From Cymbomonas tetramitiformis (taxonomy: Eukaryota > Chlorophyta > Pyramimonadophyceae > Pyramimonadales > Pyramimonadaceae), in assembly GCA_001247695.2 (NCBI GenBank), contig LGRX02030399.1:1-23074 (forward strand): DNA of 23,074 nt. Direction: 5' to 3'. The notes below the pieces were generated by a model. That model did not search any database and was not told the DNA's origin. It was given only the letters and a program-made list of their open reading frames with translations. This document shows positions 7,706-17,500 of this stretch, in pieces. The translations under genes and the position numbers were made by a program. Numbering within the stretch: the stretch's first letter is position 1; every line of letters begins with the position of its first letter.

Positions 7706-10700
7706 TGGGCGTCGAGACGGCTGTAGGCATGCCGCTCCTCGACCAGGTCCTTGAGATGGCATGAAACTAGTGGATGACACCGTCGCGAATGTGCCCACCT
7801 CGTCGTCGGCTCGTTCTTCCGGGATCCACGCCATTCCGTCCGCCTGTAACTCTTCAGGATCCGTCAACCATATCGCTCCTGCTGACTCCTCGCGTTTGCG
7901 AGTGACTCTACTCTTTTCACGTTCTTGCCTCTTGGCCTCGACCTTCTCGAACTCTTGAAGAGCGCGGTTAGGTATCCCTTTTCGGCCAACTCCATCGAAC
8001 TCGAGGTCCTCGCGAGTTTTCCATTCATTCTCGGAGCGCGGCATACCTACCCATTTGACCATGTACTCCGTCCATGTCCGCCCGCTACGTCTCCTCGTGC
8101 GTGACCTCTCAATGCACTCCACCGCCATCTCCTTACGACCGCTCACGTCCACAGGGGGAGGCGGAATCTCCGCACTCCTGTCCGCGAACTTGTCCTGGCC
8201 CGACTCCACTGGGGTGAGTCTATCCACGGTGAAGACGTCGTGCACCTTCCACTGTGGTGGTAGCCTCAGGCGGTAAGCCGCGGGGGCCCCTCGGTCCTCG
8301 GGGGCGAGCTCCATCTGCCGGTCGCTGTGGAAGGCCTCCAACACCTCCATCGGGCCCAGGCGCTTCTTCAGCAACTTCTTGTGTAGGCCCCGATCCCCGG
8401 GCTGGGTGAGATGCGTGGCGTCCACCCACACCATGTCACCTATTGCGTCCCGGCGAGCGCGATGGCGAGCATCATACTGGGCCACTTGCTGCTGCTGAGC
8501 TACCAGCAACCTATCGCGAGCAGTCTGCAACTGCTGAACAAACTGCCGGGCGGTCTCGTGGGCCGTGCCTTTCTTCACGACGTCCCCTCTCCCCCCCATG
8601 GCGCGGCCCCTACGAGAGGCCAACGCAGCTTCTACGAAGAAGTCGAGCTGCGACGCTGGGGCATGCCCATAGCAGAGCTCGAAGGGTGTGAATCCAGTAA
8701 CCGCGGACCTGGAGTCGTTAATGGCGTACTCCACCGGGGTGCACCACAAATCCCAGTCTGTCTGGTTTGCGTCAACGTAGGCGCGCAACATGCGCTCCAC
8801 CGTGTGGTTTGTGTGCTCCGCTTGACCGTCCCCTTGTGGATGGTACGGCGTAGTGGAGGCCACCTGCACTCCCATAAGGCGATGCAACTCCATATGAAAG
8901 GCGTCACGGAAGCGAGAGTCCCTGTCACAAACGATCTTCATGGGAGCACCGTGCAGTCGCCAAACATGGTCGAAGTACATTCGTGCCACTTGCTCAGCGG
9001 AACTGTCAGAGTACAGCATGGGGACCACGTGCACCATCTTGGACAGCTTGTCCGTGAACGTGGCGAAGGCGTCGTAGCCCCGCTCCGTGCGCGGCAGACC
9101 TGTGACGAAGTCAATGCTCACCACCTGCCACAGCCTGACCGGGACCTGGAGGGGGTTCAGCTGGCCGTCCGGATAGCTGTTCCTCGGGCGGGTCTGCTGG
9201 CATATCAAGCACGAGCGGGTCCAGTCGGTGACGTCTTTGTTCATGCGGGGCCACCAGAACCGCCGCACTATCCGAGCAAGAGTCTTATCTCGCCCGGTGT
9301 GTCCCGCCGCGGGAGACTCGTGCGCTTCACGCATGACTATCTCCCGAAGAGGAGAGTCGGACGACAACACCAGCTGGTAGCGTCCCTCCGCGATGCGCCA
9401 GATCATGTCGTCAACCATACGGAAGGTGTCCGTACGCTGGTGCGGGGCGGCCAAAAGCTCTTCCTTTAACATCGTGAGGTAAGGGCTACGTTCGTACTCC
9501 GCGCGTAGTGCTTTCACGAACTGGCATGCCTTTAGTGGTCCCTTGGTTGCGCGTGCCTTGGCCGCTGGCCCTGACGTGACCATAGGCTCGCTTGCACTTT
9601 GAGCGGCGGGCGCACGGGCACTCTTCGCTCGAGGCCGAGTCCGGCTGGCCGCTGGCGCCCACACCAGCAGCACGGGCCACCGCAGCGCTGGTCGGCCTCC
9701 ATCTGGTGACTCAAACAAGCATGTGGGGTGACCCTTGGCATCCTTGAGGTCGAACACCTTGACCACGTGCAGGCCGTACTTGGGCTGGATAAGGGTGCGC
9801 CAGGACGCGTCATAGTCCGGCAGTAGGAACATCGCCGACGTGTTTTCTGGGTCGGCGCGCCACTCAGCCATAAAGTGGCGTAGGATCCTCTCAATGAGGG
9901 TGCTATCCTTGGTGTAGGGGGGGTTGCACCAGACGTGCTTTCCCCGCCATTGCTGCTTGAGGCACTCCGTCCAATAGGTGTCCACCTGGCGGTTGACGCC
10001 CATGGAGTCACAACACGCGTCCACGTCGAACGGGCCGTACTCCGCTGAGATCTCTTCGAACTTCTCCTTTACCAGTTTCCAGTCCTGCCGGTCTACCACG
10101 TTATCGTAGTGGGAGCTTGACGCGGGAGGGGAACTTTGTTTGCTGGGAGGGGAAGGACTAAGGGGAGTTGAGGGGGCTGGAGAGGGGGCTTGCTCCGGTT
10201 GCGAGCGAGAGCGAGTGGTGACGCCCGCAAGGGTGGCTTCATGCAAGGCGCGCTCCGCGGTGTGCAACGTCTCAGCTGCGTCTTCCCACAGGTCGGGGGT
10301 TTCCACCCAGGTGAGCCCATTCAGATGAGTGAGCTCCCCAACGACCATCGGGGGGCTGACCGGAGGTACAGACTCGTCTTCAGAGGCGGAGTAATCAAAC
10401 GTGGAGTCGAGCACCGAGATGGGGTCTTCAAGGGTCTTGACTTTAGCGGGCTCCTCGGACGGCTCTTCGTCGGTGTCGTCCTCGTCGATTGCACCGAATA
10501 CTGAGGTGGGATCGGCGGGGGTTGAGCTCTCAGCCGGCTCCCTTGGCACACTCCGACGAGGCTCGTCTGTATCCCGGTCGACCACGCCCTTCTCCTTGAG
10601 CCCCTCCCTGGCGGATGACTGCTTGTAGTCTGGTCGTCTGGATTGGGCGTCCGGAACTACTAGGCATCGCCCAGGTACGTGCTCCATTTGGTGCACGCCC

Positions 10701-13700
10701 ACTTCCACCAAGTCTTCATACCAGCGTGCTTGGCGTCGACTCAGCTCCCGAGCCGGCGCGAAGAGCCATTGCAAGGGTTTGTGGTCACCCATGAGTTTGA
10801 AGTCGGTGAATATAAGGTAATGCCTCCACGTCACTGTGGTGCAGTGGTGGATGGCGCACAACTCCCGCTCCCCAGCGTGGTAGTTCTGCTCGGCCGAGGA
10901 GAATTGCCTGCTCTCGAAGGCCAACGGCTGAAGACCTCGTCCCAGGTCTTGCATCAACACGCCTCCTAGTGCGACCGCACTCGCGTCGGTCTGCACGCAA
11001 AATGGGCGAGACCCATCGGCTGCTGCGCGCTGGTCCGGTAGGGCGAGGATTGGTGCTGAAATCAATGCTGACTTCAATCGTTGGTAGGCTTCTTTCTCCT
11101 CCTTGCCCCAAGTCCATGGCACTCCCATCTTCGTGAGGCGAGTGAGAGGGTGGGCAATGTGAGCGAAGGACTGGATGTACCGCCGGTAAAAGCCGCACAT
11201 TCCAAGGAATTGGCGCACGTGGGTGACAGTCTCGAGCTCCGGCCAGTCGCGAACCGAGGCAACTTTGTCGCGTTGGGGGCGACAACCTTCCTTACTGCAC
11301 ACGTGGCCAAGGAAGCGTACTGCTCGCATGCACAACTTCAACTTGCTTCGCTTGAGGTATACTTTGTGCTGGCGACAGGCAGCTAATACAGCTCGTACAT
11401 GGCCGACATGCTGCTCAGGTGTGTCACTAAAAATCATGATGTCGTCCACGAACACTCTGCAGAAGGGTAGGTGTCCGAGGTACTGCGTCATCATTCTTTG
11501 CCACGTGCTTGGTGAGTTGCTCAGTCCCATAGGCATGACCAGCCACTCATAAGCTCCGAAGTGGGTGGTCATGGCTGTCTTCTCGATGTCCTCCTGTTCC
11601 ATGGGAACTTGCCAGAATCCCCACAAGGCGTCTGCAGTGGAGAAGACGGTTGCTCCTTGTAGGTCATCGAGGAGGGTTTGTACGTCAGGAAGAGGGTACT
11701 TGTCCTTGACCGTGATCTCATTTATCGACTTGTAGTCGATAACCAAGCGCAACTCCTTAGGGTTGCTCGGCTTCGGCACCATAAGTACCGGACAACCCCA
11801 GGGGGACGCCGATGGACGGATGTACCCCTTGGCCAACAGCTCGTCAAGTTGTGCACGAAGTTGCCGAAGCTCCTCTTGCGACAACTTGTAGTTACGCCGA
11901 TGTAGCGGTTGCCCACTCCAGTCGGATCGCAAGCGAATGTTGTTCTTGTAGTCGCGGCTTTGTACGGAGTCAGGCAGCTCCGTACATATGACGTCCCTGA
12001 ACTCCTCCTCAAGGTCGCGCAGCTGTTGCCATATCTCCGGGGACACTGTCTCGTCAATCTCGTCCGGTTCCTCCGCTTCCATGGCATGGGGCTTGGGCGG
12101 CGGTGACGGTGGTTCCTCGGCCACTGGAGCGGCCTGCTCTTGAGATAAACCTTCAGTATGGGGCTTCTCGTCGCTCCAGCGCACACGCTTGCGTCGCGGC
12201 CGACGTTCGCGGAGTAAGCGCCTTCCCTGCTCCAGCGCGGCTGCGGCTTCGGCATGCCAGGTGGGTGGTTTCCCTTGCGCGTGGTCGTCGATTGCTTGGG
12301 CACGTACGTGCTCAGGTAATAAAGCAAATGCTCCCAAAGCTTCGCGCTTGCTCTGGAAGAACCCGAGATGTAGGTTGTTGGATGGCGCATTGTCCGCCGG
12401 GGGGCCAACAGCACCCTCCAGCGCGACCACGTCAAAGTTTTGTGGGCGGGTGGACTCCACTGTTGCGTACACCTTATCCAAGTGGTCCTCGTCACTGGTG
12501 CCTGGGCCGGGCCGCACAGATTCCCGGAGGAGTAGAGCGTCCTCGGCTTCGGAGTCAGTGTCTGACGCGGACATCAGCGCAGGCGCGTCCGTCTCACCCA
12601 GATCCGCTTGGGAGGAGTCCATGGCGCCCGCGACTTGGGCGTCTTGCTGCTCAGAGCTAGGCGTGGCGCGACGCTCGGACGAAGCGTCCATGGGCTTGGC
12701 GTTGGTCTCGGCGTCGGTCTCTTCGTTACAGGCGACCGCCCCGAAGGTGCCGTCGGGTGCTAGGTACACCACGAAGGCACACTCATCCTTAGATTGGAGG
12801 GCTCGAAGGTCCTTGCGTACCCTTTTGGGGTCCAACAAGACTCCTTGTACCAGCGCCATGGCCTTATCCTTGGGTCTTGAGGGGTCTGGCGTTCCCGACG
12901 AGCAGCCTGTAATGACCACTCTCTTGCTTCCAGAACCAAACCGGATGGAACCCCATCGGGAGTAATCCAAGGTGACTGGGGGGTGGGAGGCTAGCCAAGG
13001 TCCTCCAAGGATAATATCCACGCAAAGATCAATGGGCATCACTCTGAGCTCCAATTGCTTGACGTACAACCCCTTGGTGGTCTCTGCTTGCAGTCGAGGA
13101 CGGACGCACGTGTTGACATCGTACGACGCGCCGTCGGCTACTCGCACTCGCATGGGGTTTTCGTGAGGTCGAGGCGTCAGGGAGGGAATGCTGCGTACAG
13201 TCTTGTCCGAGATAATGTTGGTGGAGCACCCAGTGTCCACCAGCACCTTTACACGACGACCGTTCACGTACGCCCAGAACAACAACAAGGTGGGGGCCTT
13301 GGAATTGTTGATCTGTCGAGGTGGCGCTCGCGATGTTGATACAGCCGCCAAGAGATCACTCCAGCCAGGGCTCATGTCCCCATTGTCGATGATGCTGTTG
13401 AGCTGGCATACGAAGGGGTCGTCCTTGGCATGAGGGTCGCCTAGGTCAGGAGGGTCGTCCATGTCAGAGTCCCATGGTAACTCGTAGGTGCCTGCATCGG
13501 CCAAGAGCCCTTGAGCGGTGGCTGTCTGCACAAGGTCCCTGGGTGGGTGATCAGGTGGGTACAAGGCCACTTGGATGACCTTGTCCTTCGCTGCTCGCGC
13601 CATATCATTCGTCGCCAAGTCACTTGCGTATTGGAGGAGTCCGTCTTCTACTTCCTCTTGCGCTTGTTCCTTGGCTAAGATGTGCAGTAGCTCTTCGTCC

Positions 13701-14599
13701 ATAGGAGAGTCCCGCTCCAAATATGGGAGGCCACTGGCATAATCCCGCTTAAGCTTCTCTCGTTGGCGAACCTTCTCCAACCCACTGAGCCACCTCCTCC
13801 TTGGTGCTCCTTCAGCTCGAGCTGCATGGGTCGGTGACAGCCATGGTCGGGGGCGGTCACTCCGTGCGGTTGAGGTTGCCTCGACAGTCGTGCTTTCGTT
13901 AGGTGAGGGCGTACGAGGTCGACGCCCAAGTTGGATGTCTTGACGTCGTCGTCGGTATTCTTGCAGCCTTTTAAGTTTGTTAAGGGCTGCGGGTAAGGGT
14001 GATCGAGCTCGAGCTTCTCGCTTGTTGGCGGTAACCGCGCTGTGCGTTGGTGACCGCGTGGGTCCTCGGCTGCGTCGATGCCCGGCTCTCCAAAGCGGTG
14101 GGCTCGTGCTCCGCGGAGGTGTACGGGGCGGTGCAAGGTCCGTTTCCAGAGCCTTGATGGAGGACCTCAAGCCCCGTGTGCCCACTTTGGAGCGTAAAGC
14201 ACTCGTCCCTTGCCCTCGGACAGCTCGACATTGCCAACCTTGCAATGGTTGGCCCGTTGGCTCCAAGTGCACGCGGTAGCTCTCGGTCACCTTCAGGGTA
14301 CGTCGGTGCCGCTTCTCAACGTGCTGGGAGTCGTCTGAGAGGTCCTCGCTCGTACACACTGGAGACTTGGCTTCCTGGCGAAGGCGAGCTTCGACCACTT
14401 GACGCTCCGGCGCGGGAGGAGGGCTAGTCATCGCCCGCGAGGGTAGCATGTTGAGCTCATCGGAGTCTAGGTATCCTGTGCAAGGAGCACTCCGCCTTTG
14501 ACGTCGACGGGCTCTTCTCCACTTCTCCCGCAACTGCTGCTCCGAGAGGTAGGAGGGGGGCTCGTCGCGGGGATGTGGGGTTCCACAGCCCGAGCTCAT
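7016..14599 (-). CDS. pol: Pol polyprotein: PR-RT-RNase H-N6A MTase-integrase-chromodomain-C5 MTase
   Basis: 2527 residues from the ATG at 14599; the frame is open 93 nt further upstream but without ATG. Residues 1-330 are Arg/Ser/Pro-rich and basic. Retropepsin has DTG at 455-457. RT has the FVDD active site at 1050-1053 and D990. RNase H has D1205, E1246, D1272 and D1317. After an acidic Pro/Ser linker a Dam-like domain occupies about 1500-1650 (NPPY 1559-1562). Integrase has a zinc site H1760, H1767, C1797, C1800 and catalytic D1830, D1892, E1928, then a GPY/F-like segment around 2075-2090. The chromodomain is at about 2160-2215 (MVKWVG, NEWKTREDLE). A C5-methyltransferase is at 2300-2527 (FCGTGS, SPPC, ENP). 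It overlaps gag at ATGA. At over 2500 residues it is roughly twice a usual Gypsy pol. All catalytic residues I looked for are present. It lacks the natural end of the last domain. Confidence 0.93.
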   Translation of the reverse strand: MSSGCGTPHPRDEPPSYLSEQQLREKWRRARRRQRRSAPCTGYLDSDELNMLPSRAMTSPPPAPERQVVEARLRQEAKSPVCTSEDLSDDSQHVEKRHRRTLKVTESYRVHLEPTGQPLQGWQCRAVRGQGTSALRSKVGTRGLRSSIKALETDLAPPRTPPRSTSPPLWRAGHRRSRGPTRSPTHSAVTANKREARARSPLPAALNKLKRLQEYRRRRQDIQLGRRPRTPSPNESTTVEATSTARSDRPRPWLSPTHAARAEGAPRRRWLSGLEKVRQREKLKRDYASGLPYLERDSPMDEELLHILAKEQAQEEVEDGLLQYASDLATNDMARAAKDKVIQVALYPPDHPPRDLVQTATAQGLLADAGTYELPWDSDMDDPPDLGDPHAKDDPFVCQLNSIIDNGDMSPGWSDLLAAVSTSRAPPRQINNSKAPTLLLFWAYVNGRRVKVLVDTGCSTNIISDKTVRSIPSLTPRPHENPMRVRVADGASYDVNTCVRPRLQAETTKGLYVKQLELRVMPIDLCVDIILGGPWLASHPPVTLDYSRWGSIRFGSGSKRVVITGCSSGTPDPSRPKDKAMALVQGVLLDPKRVRKDLRALQSKDECAFVVYLAPDGTFGAVACNEETDAETNAKPMDASSERRATPSSEQQDAQVAGAMDSSQADLGETDAPALMSASDTDSEAEDALLLRESVRPGPGTSDEDHLDKVYATVESTRPQNFDVVALEGAVGPPADNAPSNNLHLGFFQSKREALGAFALLPEHVRAQAIDDHAQGKPPTWHAEAAAALEQGRRLLRERRPRRKRVRWSDEKPHTEGLSQEQAAPVAEEPPSPPPKPHAMEAEEPDEIDETVSPEIWQQLRDLEEEFRDVICTELPDSVQSRDYKNNIRLRSDWSGQPLHRRNYKLSQEELRQLRAQLDELLAKGYIRPSASPWGCPVLMVPKPSNPKELRLVIDYKSINEITVKDKYPLPDVQTLLDDLQGATVFSTADALWGFWQVPMEQEDIEKTAMTTHFGAYEWLVMPMGLSNSPSTWQRMMTQYLGHLPFCRVFVDDIMIFSDTPEQHVGHVRAVLAACRQHKVYLKRSKLKLCMRAVRFLGHVCSKEGCRPQRDKVASVRDWPELETVTHVRQFLGMCGFYRRYIQSFAHIAHPLTRLTKMGVPWTWGKEEKEAYQRLKSALISAPILALPDQRAAADGSRPFCVQTDASAVALGGVLMQDLGRGLQPLAFESRQFSSAEQNYHAGERELCAIHHCTTVTWRHYLIFTDFKLMGDHKPLQWLFAPARELSRRQARWYEDLVEVGVHQMEHVPGRCLVVPDAQSRRPDYKQSSAREGLKEKGVVDRDTDEPRRSVPREPAESSTPADPTSVFGAIDEDDTDEEPSEEPAKVKTLEDPISVLDSTFDYSASEDESVPPVSPPMVVGELTHLNGLTWVETPDLWEDAAETLHTAERALHEATLAGVTTRSRSQPEQAPSPAPSTPLSPSPPSKQSSPPASSSHYDNVVDRQDWKLVKEKFEEISAEYGPFDVDACCDSMGVNRQVDTYWTECLKQQWRGKHVWCNPPYTKDSTLIERILRHFMAEWRADPENTSAMFLLPDYDASWRTLIQPKYGLHVVKVFDLKDAKGHPTCLFESPDGGRPALRWPVLLVWAPAASRTRPRAKSARAPAAQSASEPMVTSGPAAKARATKGPLKACQFVKALRAEYERSPYLTMLKEELLAAPHQRTDTFRMVDDMIWRIAEGRYQLVLSSDSPLREIVMREAHESPAAGHTGRDKTLARIVRRFWWPRMNKDVTDWTRSCLICQQTRPRNSYPDGQLNPLQVPVRLWQVVSIDFVTGLPRTERGYDAFATFTDKLSKMVHVVPMLYSDSSAEQVARMYFDHVWRLHGAPMKIVCDRDSRFRDAFHMELHRLMGVQVASTTPYHPQGDGQAEHTNHTVERMLRAYVDANQTDWDLWCTPVEYAINDSRSAVTGFTPFELCYGHAPASQLDFFVEAALASRRGRAMGGRGDVVKKGTAHETARQFVQQLQTARDRLLVAQQQQVAQYDARHRARRDAIGDMVWVDATHLTQPGDRGLHKKLLKKRLGPMEVLEAFHSDRQMELAPEDRGAPAAYRLRLPPQWKVHDVFTVDRLTPVESGQDKFADRSAEIPPPPVDVSGRKEMAVECIERSRTRRRSGRTWTEYMVKWVGMPRSENEWKTREDLEFDGVGRKGIPNRALQEFEKVEAKRQEREKSRVTRKREESAGAIWLTDPEELQADGMAWIPEERADDEVGTFATVSSTSFMPSQGPGRGAACLQPSRRPIRILVLFCGTGSVERQFSKQFPGCEVVSVDIQNRWKPTHCENVLHWDYRQFSPKHFDVIWASPPCTEYSQAKTVGIRNLRGADRQVRRTLEIIKYLQPSFYFIENPRGRAPHGLHTRRCMQGLPPPHLATYCKYGMPYKKPTHFWTNAPIATLKSCDPENPCDFKRRYGRHEKMAQSGSASRESGDPRPGMGAGWHVYSMASPQPCLNNYSALYRWNNPWGQSQRCVNT
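9650..10087 (-). other. Dam-like N6-adenine methyltransferase domain within pol
   Basis: Pol residues about 1505-1650. The block begins DWKLVKEKFEEI, then YGPFDVDACC (SAM-pocket-like), QQWRGKHVWCNPPY with the amino-methyltransferase motif IV NPPY (9914-9925), then a hydrophobic FLLPDYDASW strand and a final WPVLLVWAP strand. The order and spacing match phage Dam-type N6-adenine methyltransferases (PF05869-like). Related domains are known in DIRS retrotransposons, often with a degraded NPPY. Here the motif is intact, which favours activity. The domain lies between RNase H and integrase and is bounded by low-complexity linkers, as expected of a module inserted into pol. The target base is inferred from the family; activity is untested. 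Confidence 0.75.
14596..14599 (-). promoter_or_regulatory. ATGA stop/start overlap joining gag and pol
   Basis: Gag ends CAA TGA (stop 14598-14596) and the first ATG of the pol frame is 14599-14597, giving AATGAGC. Pol is -1 relative to gag. No canonical X XXY YYZ heptamer occurs in the 97-nt region where both frames are open; the nearest candidate is ATG GAT TTT GCC, which is poor. The overlap therefore favours termination followed by reinitiation at AUGA, a strategy known in some non-LTR elements and fungal viruses. Inference from sequence only. Confidence 0.6.
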
Positions 14600-17500
14600 T
14601 GGGACTTGGAGGGTACTCCGAGCTCGAGGGAGTCCTCCGCGGCAAAATCCATTAGTTCCTTTGGCAACACCGCGTTGAGCACGTCGCAATATTCATCCGT
14701 TTCCACTTCGTGCATGACCATGTCCAAAGTTTCAGCCAGAAGTGCTTTGGCCCACTCCTTCTTACGAAGAGCAGCCTGTGGGCACTCTCGAGCATAGTGC
14801 TCTTTGCTTTGGCACAACCTGCAACCAGTGTACTCCGGGGAGCCCAGACGTTGCCCAGTAGGAGTTGCACCCGCGGGACGATCTTCGGCTAGAGCTAGTA
14901 GCTCCTCCGAGACCTCCACCGCTGCCAGTAGCTGCCCTGGCGCTCTCCTACTCGTCGCATTGTTCAAATGCAACTCCGCCTCAATGGCGTATTCCAGTGC
15001 TAGGCGTCGACTGGCTGGAAGGGCGCGGGCGAGGAGGATCAAGGGGGTCCCCTTCCGCTCGGCAATCTCGAACGCCTCCTTCCGTACCTCCGCGGATAAG
15101 CCCGAGAGGAAGACGTCCAGGAGGTCGGATTCCGGAACCGGTGTGGTGAGCTCGTGTGTCGCCAACATGGTCACTACGCGATGGGCTAGATGCAGTCCAT
15201 CCCAAAACTCGCGCACTTTGCGCGGTGTCGCCATGCGTCCTTGAGTTTGGCGTACTCGGCGTAGGAACGAGCCCAAGGTGGCCATTTCACTCTTCAGCGG
15301 CACGATCAGCTTCGCCGGCGGCACAATGACCTTCTCAAGGTTCAACGACTTGTCCGCCTCGGCATCCAGGAGAACCCCTCGCAGCTCCGTTCCTTCGGAG
15401 CTAGGCGTAGGGAAGCAATGCTGGGTGATCTCCTTCAACAAGATATGCACCGAGAGAATCGGCTCTCCGAGCTCGAACGCTCCGTTGGGCACGTTGCACG
15501 GGGTGTTCATCGCGAGGAGCACCACTGGAAGGGCTAAGCACCTGTCGAACTCGTCTACGAACCGCAACAGCGGGCCGAAGGGGTTCGTGGACCCTTCCAG
15601 CGGTGCTGAGTACAAGGACATGATGTCCTTCGCGGCCTTGAGGGCATATGAGTGCCTCGTGTACTCCTCCCTTTGCTGCCTGCCATCATTGTACGAGGAC
15701 CTCCTACTCGAACCGAAGCTGTAGGACGTCTCATCGTCGGGCGGATCGTCACCGCCTCCGCCCCCGCCATGGCCGCGACGTCCATCTCCAAGATTCCGCG
15801 AGGGGTCGCTAGGCGCGTCAGAAGTGGGGTCGCCAGGCGGCTCATTCCCCTCCCCTTGATGGCCACCGGGTCCTCCCGGGTCGTCACCATCGTCATCACC
15901 ATCGCCTCCATCGTCGTCGCCTCCGCCGCCCCCACTGGTCCCACCAATTGCTGAGGATGGCCTCGGGGTCACTGAAGGGAAGCGGTCAAAGGCTCCCGGC
16001 CAAACCCCGCGCGTGCAATATATACACAACGGCAGGAATTGAGTGGTTTCCGACAAGTCTGAAAGAGCTGTAAGCCCGCAATTCCATATGGCTACAGGGG
16101 GCTGCGGGCTACGAGCGCATCTCGAGCACGGAACGTTGGACGTGCTGGACGCGACTTCGTCGTACACGCAACAAACGATCGCCGTTCCCGCCAGAGGTGG
16201 TGAAGGAAGTTGAGAGGCCGGGGCCTCGGAGACCGGCGGTCCACACCCAGACGCTAGGTCATGGTCTCGGTACCTTCTTGCTACGTCACAGAACATGCGT
16301 TCCGCTTCCATCTTGCCCACGTGGCCAGGTAAGTGCTCCTCCACGTGTGCACGGATAGCGGTAACGGCTGGCACACTAATGGACCTCCAATCCATTTTGG
16401 CTAGGCGATCATGCACACTCGTGGGGGAAGATGCACGCTTGGAGGCGTCCTCCTCGAACGTCACGCCTTTGTGGCCCCGTACGTCCACAGTCGTGGCTGA
16501 CGGGGGCACCATCAGAGCCGCGTGTTCAGCTTCTTGAGCGTCACTTGTGACGGTCGCATAGCTCGCGGGGGTATTAGGTGGTTGTTCTGGCCGTGAGTGC
16601 GCTCGTCCGTCAGCGGCTTCAAGGGCGGCTTGCACCACTATCTTGCTCTCCGCCACTTGTTGCTCCAGCAGTCGTTGCTCTCGAGCTGCTTGGTCAAGTT
16701 GTTGGCGTTGCTCTTCCGCGGCGCGCTGCATTTCTCGAAGTTGTTGGTGATGACGTGCAGCTTCCTCCGCCTGCGATGCTACAGCTTGCTCATGCTGATG
16801 CGAGACAACGTCCGCGGCATGCTGCATGCGCGCTATCTGCTCCTCAGCAGATTCGAGAGCGGCCCGTCGCGCTTCTTGGCACACCGTGGTGCGGAGCTCC
16901 TGATGCATCCGGGTTGCTTCCTCCACGGCATTGTGCATGTCCATGCGCAACGCTGTGAGCTGCGCTTGGTGCGCAGTGGCCGCATCTAACGCGACTCGTT
17001 CGGACTCCTCTTGCAGCTCTCGTAGTTGCCGCTCGTGTCGCGTGACTTGAGCTTGGCGCCGCCGTTGGCGTCCACCCTTTTGCCGAGAGCTTCTTGATGA
17101 AGAGGTGTGCGAGGCGTCAGAGGAGAGCGCTTCAGTAGAAGATGTTTGACACGATGAAAGTGTGGACTTCTCCTCATTGGACGTAGAGGTGGAGTCGTAC
17201 ATCAGTTTACCTTCGTCCCTGCGACGTCGAGCCTTGGCGAGCTTGCGCTTGGCCAACTTCTGCCGCTTCCGCTCCTGCTTCGCCACCTCCTTCTCGTGGG
17301 CTAACTCCGTCAAAGCCTGGACACGTACAGCACGTTCTCGTTGTGTGGGTCGAGGGGCGGATGAAGCTTTTGATCGAGGTGGTTGTGGGGCGGAGTCAGC
17401 GGAATGAACGTCTTCCTCATCGATCGTGGAGTCATCTTCAGACGACAAGACGCCATAGGGGTTGCGGCTAGGTACAGATTGTACGCCATGCTGTTGAACA

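Noticed and set aside
8411..9469. 352-codon open frame on the + strand
   Set aside because: It is antisense to the integrase and chromodomain part of pol, has no domain, and reflects the GC-rich composition of pol. The same applies to other + strand frames across 7000-18200, such as 12189-12965.
14596..14692. Programmed -1 slippery heptamer for gag-pol
   Set aside because: Codons across the double-open region were checked; no X XXY YYZ heptamer is in frame. ATG GAT TTT GCC is the nearest and does not allow good P-site re-pairing.
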